From: SIG440 sp045120135
GTDB taxonomy: Bacteria > Bacillota > Clostridia > Monoglobales > Monoglobaceae
Direction of reading: 5' to 3'
DNA: 64,000 nucleotides
Assembly: GCA_045120135.1 (NCBI GenBank)
Contig: JBGVEN010000015.1
Coordinates: 62,001-126,000 of the forward strand
Made by a program: the position numbers and the translations under genes. Shown here in pieces: positions 16,516 through 23,805 of the stretch (positions are counted from its first letter, which is position 1; the number at the start of each line of letters is the position of its first letter). The notes under the pieces were generated by a model, which was given only the letters and a program-made list of their open reading frames with translations, was not told the DNA's origin and searched no databases.

Positions 16516-17595
16516 GTGAACAGCAAAAGACTTACGGCATTTTCACTCTGTTTAGCCTGTCTGTTTTCGCTTTCCGGTACAGAAAAAGGATACAGTCAAA
16601 ATATTAATCCACAAACTTGTAGCACACGGGCAACTTCAGCTCAGGAGATTAAAACTGTCATTCCGGGCGGTAACTGTATCGGTGTTTCGCTTTGTGCAGA
16701 CGGAGCATTGGTGGTCAGCACTGCAGATGTAACCTCGGCTGACGGTTCGTTCTCTTCACCCGCAGCAGATGCCGGAATTAAACCGGGAGACCTTATTCAG
16801 AAATTCAATAACGAAAAGATTAACGGCGTTGAAGATTTGGAAAATGCAATAGAAAATGCCAAAGGCAAAAGCTCTACTGTAAAAATCAAACGGCAAGCAA
16901 AGGAAATAGACATACTTCTTAAGCCCAAAATTTCAGGCAAAGATAATGCTTTTCGTATTGGCGCGTGGGTAAAAGATGCAGCATCTGGGATTGGGACTAT
17001 GACCTTTTATGACCCTAAAACAAAAACCTTTGCAGCACTTGGTCACGGAATATGCGACCCTGAAACGGGTAATATATTAACAATTGGCAACGGAGATATT
17101 CTCGATGCAACAATTGTTTCGGTTGATAAGGGTGAAAAGGGCGTTCCCGGTGAACTAAACGGTATTTTTTCTGACAGCGACTCTGCTATCGGTAAAATTA
17201 CTCACAATTGTGAACTTGGAATATTTGGACAGCTTGACAATTCCTTCATAACTGATACTAGCCCTCTACCAATTGCAAATCGAGATGAAATAAAGACCGG
17301 GCCTGCATATATTCGAGCAAATACCGAAGGCAGCAAGGTGGAACAGTTCAGCATTGAAATAACAAAAATTCTACCCAAATCCATTTCCTCGCAGAAAAAT
17401 ATGATTATTAAAATCACCGATGAAAAACTTCTCAACAAAACCGGTGGAATTGTTCAGGGAATGTCGGGGTCTCCGATTATACAAAATGGAAAATTAGTTG
17501 GCGCTGTAACACATGTATTTGTAAATGACCCGACAAGAGGTTATGGGATATTTATTGAAAATATGCTGGCAGAAACAAACAAAATCAAACAATAG
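16516..17595 (+). CDS. spoIVB: SpoIVB peptidase (PDZ + S55 serine protease)
   Basis: The 359-residue protein has an N-terminal membrane/signal segment (TAFSLCLACLFSLSG), a PDZ domain at about 55-140 (DAGIKPGDLIQKFN) and the S55 protease domain. Catalytic candidates are H177 in ALGHGI and S317 in QGMSGSPI. In sporulating bacteria it is made in the forespore, secreted to the intermembrane space and cleaves SpoIVFA to trigger pro-sigma-K processing. The start is a GTG at 16516 preceded by AAAGGGGG. It is shorter than the B. subtilis protein (about 425 residues), mainly at the N-terminus. It is normally adjacent to spo0A, but here murT-gatD and two small genes intervene. Confidence 0.95.
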   Translation: MNSKRLTAFSLCLACLFSLSGTEKGYSQNINPQTCSTRATSAQEIKTVIPGGNCIGVSLCADGALVVSTADVTSADGSFSSPAADAGIKPGDLIQKFNNEKINGVEDLENAIENAKGKSSTVKIKRQAKEIDILLKPKISGKDNAFRIGAWVKDAASGIGTMTFYDPKTKTFAALGHGICDPETGNILTIGNGDILDATIVSVDKGEKGVPGELNGIFSDSDSAIGKITHNCELGIFGQLDNSFITDTSPLPIANRDEIKTGPAYIRANTEGSKVEQFSIEITKILPKSISSQKNMIIKITDEKLLNKTGGIVQGMSGSPIIQNGKLVGAVTHVFVNDPTRGYGIFIENMLAETNKIKQ

Positions 17596-17597
17596 TG

Positions 17598-17633
17598 CAA
17601 AAAACACGGTCTTTCCAGACCGTGTTTTTTATT
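17598..17633. terminator. Bidirectional terminator
   Basis: AAACACGGTCT and AGACCGTGTTT form the stem around TTCC, with A and T tracts outside. It separates spoIVB from the converging sialidase-fold gene. Confidence 0.88.
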
Positions 17634-18709
17634 TACCGCTTTATTCGCACCTTTGTATGCATAACATTTACCCGACAATTTGCCGGTGTGTTAAACCGGT
17701 CACAAAAATATCTGTCCGAATACTGAACAAGCAGGAAATTACCTTTCTCGTCCGTCAAATTCAAATTGTTCGAGTAAAACGCCGCAGCACCTTTATTATG
17801 AACAAGAATAGTTCCCTCGTCCCAGTTAAAGCCATCTTCAGATGTATACATAACCAGTCCCTCATAATCCTCACTTCTGCCGTGAAGTATATAGATTCCG
17901 TCAACCAATCCCACCTGTGGATTACGGCAACCTTTTTCAAGTCTGCAAGGCTCACAGGCTGTCCATGTTTTGCCCAAATCATTACTTATTGCGTGGTCAA
18001 AATCAAAATTTGCATTATCATTATGAGCATAGGCGTGCAGAATGCCTTTGTCATCATAAAGCATTGACCCATAGTTTCTTCCAATAGGTTCGATAGGAAT
18101 TACCCCAAGTTCCGAAAAGGATGTTCCATTATCGGCGCTTGTGTAAATCCTGTAAACATGCTCCTCTGTTTTGCCGCTGAAGTGTTCGTTGCACAGGTGC
18201 ATAACATAGATGCTTCCGTTTACGCAAAGAGCATCATAGGTTCTGCCTTTATATTCCGAATACTCCACTGCCTTGGTCCATGTCTCACCGCCATCAAGGC
18301 TTCTGACAACCACCGGAGTATTCCATGGTTCGCAACAGGTATAATCTGTTGCATCGTTTCTCAGGCAAAAGGCAACTATGCTACCGTCATCGCAGGCAAC
18401 CGCCTTTTCAACCGAAATGCAGTATATTCCGTCCAAAAAACAATCCATTGAATATGGCAGTGTTTTTACCTCGGAATATGTTTTCCCTGCATCCTTGGAT
18501 ATGCGGTATTCCACCCATCCATAAGGCGAGTGTCCGCTCCATCTTACTGGAGAGCAGTTTGAATTAAAATCAATAAAGCAATTTGGAGCAAATTCCGCCA
18601 TTGCATGGGACATATGACCGCTTCTGCCACGGGTTTTATTATCAACATAAAGCTCCGGTTCTTCAACCTGCACGGTGTAATTCTTGTGTTGTATTTCTAT
18701 ATTACTCAT
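17633..18709 (-). CDS. Sialidase-superfamily (BNR/Asp-box) protein, cytoplasmic
   Basis: The 358-residue protein has the six-bladed sialidase-type propeller pattern. Asp-box motifs include SLDGGETW (about 139-146), SADNGTSF and SNDLGKTW. There is no signal peptide or anchor, so it is predicted to be cytoplasmic, unlike classic secreted sialidases. I cannot identify the full Arg triad of a true exo-sialidase, so the substrate is open. GAAAGGCG precedes the ATG. It lies just downstream of an AraC regulator on the same strand, with a related propeller gene divergent on the other side. Confidence 0.8.
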   Translation of the reverse strand: MSNIEIQHKNYTVQVEEPELYVDNKTRGRSGHMSHAMAEFAPNCFIDFNSNCSPVRWSGHSPYGWVEYRISKDAGKTYSEVKTLPYSMDCFLDGIYCISVEKAVACDDGSIVAFCLRNDATDYTCCEPWNTPVVVRSLDGGETWTKAVEYSEYKGRTYDALCVNGSIYVMHLCNEHFSGKTEEHVYRIYTSADNGTSFSELGVIPIEPIGRNYGSMLYDDKGILHAYAHNDNANFDFDHAISNDLGKTWTACEPCRLEKGCRNPQVGLVDGIYILHGRSEDYEGLVMYTSEDGFNWDEGTILVHNKGAAAFYSNNLNLTDEKGNFLLVQYSDRYFCDRFNTPANCRVNVMHTKVRIKR

Positions 18710-18744
18710 AAAAATCGCCTTTCATATATAAACCAAAGTTTATT

Positions 18745-19584
18745 CTAAAATTTTATACGATACTGCACCGGCGTCATTCCGCACCAAACTTTAAATGCAG
18801 CAATAAAGCTTTGAACTGATGAATAGCCACTCTCCGATGCTATGTCTGTAACAGACAAACTGGTGCTTTGCAGAAGATTCTTTGCATACTCCATTCTGCG
18901 AAAAAGCACTTGTTCACGAAACGGCATATCATAAAGACGCTTTACCAACCTTTGGGTCTGTACAGTGCTAAGATGTAAAAGCCTACACAAATCGCTTAAA
19001 TTTGCCTTATTTTTAAAGTTAAGATTCATATAATTTTCAATAATATAACTTCGGTAATCATTACTTTCAAGCGTTGCTGTTTTTAAAGCTCCTGCTTTGG
19101 TACTTTTACTTTCTAAAAGCATCAGCATTATTTCCCTAAGGCAATTCGTTATAAACTGGTCCTTATATAAATAATCGCTGTAATAATAATCAAGCAATTT
19201 ATCAAAATCACCACCGCACCTGAATTTTTTTAAATATACTGGTTCTTTACCTGCAACAAGCTGTGTAAAGTCATTAAAGGCATCCGGTAACGCAACATCC
19301 TCCGCCTTGCGTATCCAAAAAGATACCACCATAAAATAACTATGTAAATCTGATTTAATCGAGTGACTAACGTCGGTCGGGATAAGCGCTGCATCACCTT
19401 TATTTAGAACAAAGTTTCCACTTTGACCCGTAATTTGACAGCTTCCCTGCAGAACAAAAACAATTTCGTTAAACCTATGGCTATGCATACCATAGCTGTA
19501 TTTACCTTTTATCTCAATACCATCATCTATGAAGAATACAACTTCACTGTTACCTATACCGATTACAAATTCACTATACTGCAT
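18745..19584 (-). CDS. AraC-family transcriptional regulator with cupin sensor
   Basis: The 279-residue protein has a cupin-like AraC sensor domain (about 1-150; YGMHSHRFNEIVFVLQGSCQI) and two helix-turn-helix units (about 180-279; LSVTDIASESGYSSVQSFIAAFK, then VWCGMTPVQYR). AAGGAG lies eleven bases before the chosen ATG at 19584; an ATG three codons earlier is too close, and further upstream codons lack a site. It sits between two sialidase-fold genes, one downstream on the same strand and one divergent, and probably regulates both in response to a sugar. Confidence 0.9.
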   Translation of the reverse strand: MQYSEFVIGIGNSEVVFFIDDGIEIKGKYSYGMHSHRFNEIVFVLQGSCQITGQSGNFVLNKGDAALIPTDVSHSIKSDLHSYFMVVSFWIRKAEDVALPDAFNDFTQLVAGKEPVYLKKFRCGGDFDKLLDYYYSDYLYKDQFITNCLREIMLMLLESKSTKAGALKTATLESNDYRSYIIENYMNLNFKNKANLSDLCRLLHLSTVQTQRLVKRLYDMPFREQVLFRRMEYAKNLLQSTSLSVTDIASESGYSSVQSFIAAFKVWCGMTPVQYRIKF

Positions 19585-19753
19585 ATTTAACATATCTCCT
19601 TGTAATTTTATTTTATCAGAGATTATCATTATATTCAAGAATTTTTAATATTTTATATCTAACAAACTAATTTTATGATATATTCCCATATTGCTATTAG
19701 CCTAAAATTTGTTATAATCAGTTTATAAACCTTTACTGATTGGAGTCATATTT

Positions 19754-20857
19754 ATGAAAATTATAAAATCAAGTATAATTTATGAAAATCCACTCCCGCA
19801 GCTTCGCAGCAGACATTCGTTTTTTCCTTTTTTATGTCAGCTTAAAGATGGAACAATCGCTGCAGTTTTTGCAATAGGTGAAGCATTTGAAAGTGTTGAC
19901 AGCACAAGCTACATATCATTCAGCCACGATGGTGGAAAGAATTGGAGCAAACCTAAGGTTATGTTCGAAAATACCAATGAGGAGTGTCCAATTACTGACT
20001 ACTGCAAGATAACCGCACTTGATGACGGACGGCTGATTGCACTTGGTTATGCATATCTGCGAAAAGACCCCGAGCTGCCGCTCGGCAATCCGAAAACAGG
20101 AGGATTGCTTGACGATTTTGTTTTTTATTCCATATCCGAAGATAATGGAAACACCTGGAGTAAAATGGCGAAAATTCCATGCAGCTGGGGACCGCATATA
20201 GAGGCTTCCGCCCCGCTGACAGTTTTAAACGATGGAACATGGATTACTCCTATCACCGGATTTCCCGACTGGTCGGGTAATATGACCGGAAAAATGTGTG
20301 GCAGAGCGCTTTGTTCAAAAGACGGCGGTAAAACCTGGAGCGACGACTCAATATGTATGGATTTTGGTGACATCACCATCACCTGCTATGAGCAAAGAAT
20401 GTGTCAGCTAGATTCAGGCACAATTGTTTGCATTGGCTGGAACGAAAACACCGCTACCGGAGAAAGACTTGAAAATCATTACACCGTATCCTATGACAAC
20501 GGACAAACTTGGACAAAACCGGAAAGTACTGGAATTTTAGGTCAGGCCTCCTCAGTTTGCGCAATGGGCGGCGAAAAACTTCTTGCACTTCACGCTGCAC
20601 GCCGTGATACAGACAGACCAGGTATTTATGGATACATTATTGATTTTTCAAATAAAAATTGGGATATTGTTGACTCTTTAATTGTATGGGAACCGAAAAC
20701 TGCTCTTATAAAAAATGTAAATATGGCTGAGATATTCTCATTTCTTAAATTTGGTCAACCGGGAGCTATTCTACTCAAAAATGGGAACGCAATGATGTCG
20801 CACTGGTACGCAGAGGACGGTCAGTATAAGACAATAGCAACAGAAATAGAACTTTAA
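19754..20857 (+). CDS. Sialidase-superfamily (BNR_2 type) protein, cytoplasmic
   Basis: The 367-residue propeller protein carries at least four Asp boxes: SHDGGKNW (about 57-64), SEDNGNTW, SKDGGKTW and SYDNGQTW. The N-terminal segment LRSRHSFFPFL is typical of the BNR_2 subfamily, which contains exo-sialidases and other glycosidases of uncertain activity. No export signal is present. GGAG lies before the ATG. It is transcribed divergently from the AraC regulator, whose binding sites should lie in 19585-19753. Confidence 0.82.
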   Translation: MKIIKSSIIYENPLPQLRSRHSFFPFLCQLKDGTIAAVFAIGEAFESVDSTSYISFSHDGGKNWSKPKVMFENTNEECPITDYCKITALDDGRLIALGYAYLRKDPELPLGNPKTGGLLDDFVFYSISEDNGNTWSKMAKIPCSWGPHIEASAPLTVLNDGTWITPITGFPDWSGNMTGKMCGRALCSKDGGKTWSDDSICMDFGDITITCYEQRMCQLDSGTIVCIGWNENTATGERLENHYTVSYDNGQTWTKPESTGILGQASSVCAMGGEKLLALHAARRDTDRPGIYGYIIDFSNKNWDIVDSLIVWEPKTALIKNVNMAEIFSFLKFGQPGAILLKNGNAMMSHWYAEDGQYKTIATEIEL

Positions 20858-20892
20858 CAAAAAATCGCAGGTTCAATACCTGCGATTTTTCC
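20858..20892. terminator. Bidirectional terminator
   Basis: AAAAATCGCAGGT and ACCTGCGATTTTT pair perfectly around a TCAAT loop. It separates the sialidase-fold gene from the converging 52-residue gene. Confidence 0.88.
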
Positions 20893-20896
20893 ATAA

Positions 20897-21055
20897 CTAT
20901 GCAAGTTCACGAATTGTATGGTTAACTCTGTTCATCATTCTGCCGGCACGATGATATGCCTTACGCATTGCTTTTTTGTTCATTGGGTGAACCGCAAGAA
21001 TAAGACTTGCACCGACTACAGTTCCCATTACAACGCCCAGTGAAAAATTACACAT
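20897..21055 (-). CDS. 52-residue YtxH-like small membrane protein
   Basis: An ATG at 21055 opens a 52-codon frame beginning MCNFSLGVVMGTVVGASLIL, with one N-terminal membrane segment followed by a basic tail rich in Arg, Lys, His and Met. The layout resembles short YtxH-type proteins, but the match is weak. GGAGGGAAAATA precedes it, and its start overlaps the stop of the PRC-barrel gene by eight bases (ATGTGTAA), so translation is coupled. The function is unknown; the pair may work together at the membrane. Confidence 0.7.
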   Translation of the reverse strand: MCNFSLGVVMGTVVGASLILAVHPMNKKAMRKAYHRAGRMMNRVNHTIRELA

Positions 21056-21518
21056 TATTTTTCCCTCCTTCGTTCTGCATATAAACTGTATTTTCTTTTA
21101 TAGATATTTGCTTTGCTTTTATATGGCTTTTAGGAGAAAATATATTTTTTGATACTACAAAATCCGTCATTTCACCTGTTTCAAAATCAAATTGTATATC
21201 CCGAAGTCGAATTCTTTTTTGATTTGCGTAAGCAGTCTTTTTAACATTATCAAAGCTCAGCTTATCTCTTTGCTCCGATACTTTACAAGGCTTTGCTAAA
21301 ACATCTTTTTTGAGCACTACTGCACCTTTAATAATATTGTTTATCTGCCCGAATTCCACCCGTTTTGAAATAGGTACAAGACTTAATGTTTCAACAATAA
21401 AATACCTTACCTTTATCGGGTCACATTCAAAGCAAACATCCTTTACTGTGCCCCAAGGCTCGCTTGATTCGTGGTCATAAACCTTGAATCCTTTTAAGTT
21501 TTTTACGCTGATTTCCAA
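21048..21518 (-). CDS. PRC-barrel domain protein
   Basis: The 156-residue protein begins with a PRC-barrel-like domain (KGFKVYDHESSEPWGTVKDV, about residues 8-75). A second, related barrel-like half lies in RLRDIQFDFETGEMTDFVVS (about 115-150), so it may be a double PRC-barrel protein. PRC barrels occur in RNA-processing and spore-associated proteins such as YlmC/YmxH. GGAGG stands seven bases before a TTG at 21518, which I take as the start; the longer in-frame ATG at 21560 has no site and lies in the SASP terminator. It is coupled to the 52-residue membrane protein. Confidence 0.75.
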   Translation of the reverse strand: MEISVKNLKGFKVYDHESSEPWGTVKDVCFECDPIKVRYFIVETLSLVPISKRVEFGQINNIIKGAVVLKKDVLAKPCKVSEQRDKLSFDNVKKTAYANQKRIRLRDIQFDFETGEMTDFVVSKNIFSPKSHIKAKQISIKENTVYMQNEGGKNNV

Positions 21519-21545
21519 CGAGGCACCTCCAATTGTGATACGATA

Positions 21546-21585
21546 AAATCCGCAAACCAATCTGAAATTGATTTGCGGATTTTAA
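21546..21585 (-). terminator. Terminator of the SASP gene
   Basis: On the minus strand AATCCGCAAATCAAT pairs with ATTGGTTTGCGGATT around a short loop, followed by TTAT. It ends the SASP transcript ahead of the PRC-barrel gene. Confidence 0.75.
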
Positions 21586-21616
21586 ACAACAATCAATATT
21601 CTGACGGCACTTTAGC

Positions 21617-21829
21617 TTACTGACCGTTAGCTAAGTCCTCTTCATACTTTTTGATCATTTTCTTTACCATCTGGCCACCAATAGAACCCGCCTGTCTTGA
21701 TGTGAGTTCACCGTTGTAACCTTCCTTGAGCTGTACCCCTACTTCATTAGCAGCTTCCATCTTGAATCTGTTCATAGCAGCCTTTGCTTCAGGTACCATT
21801 GTCTTGTTTCTGTTATTGTTGTTTGACAT
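21617..21829 (-). CDS. Alpha/beta-type small acid-soluble spore protein
   Basis: The 70-residue protein carries both conserved SASP segments: the GPR-protease region RFKMEAANEVGVQLKEGYNG and the glycine-rich SRQAGSIGGQMVKKMI. These proteins coat spore DNA in an A-like conformation, protect it from UV and heat, and supply amino acids at germination. Expression is expected from a sigma-G promoter in the forespore. TGAGGTG precedes the ATG. Its presence is strong evidence that the organism forms, or recently formed, endospores. Confidence 0.97.
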   Translation of the reverse strand: MSNNNNRNKTMVPEAKAAMNRFKMEAANEVGVQLKEGYNGELTSRQAGSIGGQMVKKMIKKYEEDLANGQ

Positions 21830-22022
21830 TTGAATTTCACCTCACTTTCGTTACCGGACAAACAATTCATATATGTTTGTCTGTCTTCGGTAATATTTTA
21901 TCCCGCACCACATTAAATACACATTGTAATTTTTTCTATTTTATTAAAATTTGAACAGGTTGACTTTTTTTTATAATTATTATATTATATTAATAATAAA
22001 TTTAACGAAAGGAATTATCTGT

Positions 22023-23033
22023 ATGAGAAGAAAGCTTTCCGAAATTTCAGCATACGAATCGGTTTTGTGCTTATTTGTTATAATGATACATGTTCTTTCA
22101 GACAGCATTGACGCATATCCGTTTGGTTCGCTTCCATCAGGGGTTTCTTTCATCATTTCACGTATAATCAGTTTTGCTGTTCCTGCATTCATCATTTCCT
22201 CAGGAATAAAATTTACACATACTTACGCAGACGAAAGCTTCAGTTATTTTTTGTTTTTAAAACGAAGAATTGTAAAGATATATATTCCTTATCTTATTAT
22301 TGCTGCAATTTACTATATTTATTTTGTTTTTCACAGAAATTATTTTCCCTTTGCGTGGAGTGCGTTTTTCAGACATCTTTCGCTTGGCACTATTGCAGCA
22401 CCGTTTTATTTTATCATTATTATAATGCAATTTTATATTATTGCACCGCTGACATACCACTGCTGCCGTAATATAACGCCCGTTGTAGGGCTTATCCTTG
22501 CGGCTGCTATAACTATTTTTTCGAAATATCTGTTAATCGGCGTACAGTATGCCGACCGGATATTCCTTGGCTACTTTATTTACTGGATAATCGGTTGCTA
22601 TCTTGGTCTTAATTTTGATATGAATCTTGAAAGGCTCAAGCGTTCAAAAAGCATCTGGATAGTCCTTGGTCTTGTTTTCACTGCACTTTATTCAGGAATT
22701 GCATATATGGAATTTTTGAATTTGTTCCACTCATTCTGGACAGAAGTCCTAAAAATTGCATTTGCTTCCTTTGCATCAATAATGTGGCTTCTTCTTATGC
22801 CCGAATACCAGCACGAGGGCGCAGACATTGTGTCGCCTGCCACATTCTATATTTATCTTATTCATTGTCTTGTTATTTTTGAAGCAGAGCATCTTATGGA
22901 CGCGGAGCATTGGAATATTACTTCAACTCCCGTACGTTTTGTGATTATATTTTTCTCGGCATATATCGTTTCAATTCTCTTATCGGTTATATATTCAAGA
23001 ATTAAAATGTTTTTTGAACGCTTTCGCAAATAA
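22023..23033 (+). CDS. Acyltransferase family 3 (OafA/YrhL type) membrane protein
   Basis: The 336-residue protein has about ten transmembrane helices and the acyltransferase-3 N-terminus (ESVLCLFVIMIHVLSD), where the His in the first helix is the conserved catalytic residue. Family members transfer acetyl, succinyl or other acyl groups to surface glycans or peptidoglycan. There is no C-terminal SGNH domain. The ATG at 22023 has AAAGGA upstream; the longer in-frame start would place a membrane helix in the promoter region and lacks a site. It is monocistronic, with tRNA-Asn following. Confidence 0.85.
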   Translation: MRRKLSEISAYESVLCLFVIMIHVLSDSIDAYPFGSLPSGVSFIISRIISFAVPAFIISSGIKFTHTYADESFSYFLFLKRRIVKIYIPYLIIAAIYYIYFVFHRNYFPFAWSAFFRHLSLGTIAAPFYFIIIIMQFYIIAPLTYHCCRNITPVVGLILAAAITIFSKYLLIGVQYADRIFLGYFIYWIIGCYLGLNFDMNLERLKRSKSIWIVLGLVFTALYSGIAYMEFLNLFHSFWTEVLKIAFASFASIMWLLLMPEYQHEGADIVSPATFYIYLIHCLVIFEAEHLMDAEHWNITSTPVRFVIIFFSAYIVSILLSVIYSRIKMFFERFRK

Positions 23034-23068
23034 ACCAAAAAATTCGCAAAACTTTTTATTTTTCGCTA

Positions 23069-23096
23069 TTGACTTTTTTGAAAAAGTGGATATAAT
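23069..23096 (+). promoter_or_regulatory. Promoter of tRNA-Asn
   Basis: TTGACT at 23069-23074 and TATAAT at 23091-23096 are separated by 16 bases, about 20 bases ahead of the tRNA. Confidence 0.75.
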
Positions 23097-23116
23097 GTAT
23101 ATTGTTAATTGAATAT

Positions 23117-23192
23117 TCCTCCTTAGCTCAGTCGGTAGAGCGCATGACTGTTAATCATGATGTCGCTGGTTCAAGCCCAGCAGGGGGAGCCA
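23117..23192 (+). tRNA. tRNA-Asn (GTT)
   Basis: The cloverleaf is complete: acceptor TCCTCCT pairs with AGGGGGA, the D-arm is TAGCTCAGTCGGTAGAGC, the anticodon loop CTGTTAA has GTT, the T-arm carries GGTTCAAGCCC, and CCA is encoded. A terminator hairpin follows immediately. Confidence 0.97.
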
Positions 23193-23223
23193 AAATCCGT
23201 ACACGAAAGTGTACGGATTTTTA
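23193..23223 (+). terminator. Terminator after tRNA-Asn
   Basis: ATCCGTACAC and GTGTACGGAT form a perfect stem with a GAAA tetraloop and TTTT tail. Nearly the same hairpin follows tRNA-Cys at 63216-63246, with compensatory changes. Confidence 0.9.
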
Positions 23224-23335
23224 CTTATTACCTAAAAATCATTTGTATACGGGTTTTTAAAATGATAAGTAATAGTTAAGAGAAAATATTGATAAAATTT
23301 TAAACATATGCTATAATTCCCTTGAGGTGAGTTGT

Positions 23336-23764
23336 ATGTATAGCAATGAAGAGTACATATCCAAGCAAGAAAAACAGAGAATGATTGACGAATACGAAAA
23401 GAACATCGAAAAGCGGCTTTTTCACGGAAAGATTATTGTGTATACTCTTGCAATACTGACCTTTGCCGTGACAGTTATAAGCAATATTTTATCCGGTTTT
23501 AATTTATTTAATATTGTTATACGCTTTGCAATGTCCGTTGCACTTATAAAAGGTGTACAATGGAGCAGATGGTTATTTGTGGCAACCGCCTGCTTGTCGG
23601 TGTTTCTACTTCTTACCATTCTCCCTGCAGCAAGCGGACAGGCAATCCCATTGTTAAATCTTGCACTCATCATTGTTGGCGTGATTTCTGACATATTGTG
23701 CATAACCTTTTTATCTTTTAACAAAAGTGTTTCTGAATTTTTGTATGACCAATCTTCTAAATAA
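23336..23764 (+). CDS. Uncharacterised small membrane protein
   Basis: The 142-residue protein has a charged N-terminal helix (about 1-32, rich in Glu, Lys and Tyr) followed by four hydrophobic segments (about 35-55, 58-72, 80-100 and 108-128). I do not recognise a family. TTGAGGTGA stands before the ATG at 23336; a GTG three codons earlier lies inside that site. It is a single-gene unit between tRNA-Asn and a converging terminator. Confidence 0.65.
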   Translation: MYSNEEYISKQEKQRMIDEYEKNIEKRLFHGKIIVYTLAILTFAVTVISNILSGFNLFNIVIRFAMSVALIKGVQWSRWLFVATACLSVFLLLTILPAASGQAIPLLNLALIIVGVISDILCITFLSFNKSVSEFLYDQSSK

Positions 23765-23765
23765 T

Positions 23766-23805
23766 AAAAAATCGTCTCAAAATTAATTTGAGACGATTTT
23801 TTTCG
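23766..23805. terminator. Bidirectional terminator
   Basis: AAAATCGTCTCAAA and TTTGAGACGATTTT pair perfectly around ATTAA, flanked by A and T tracts. It separates the small membrane protein gene from the converging acyl-CoA synthetase fusion. Confidence 0.9.
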
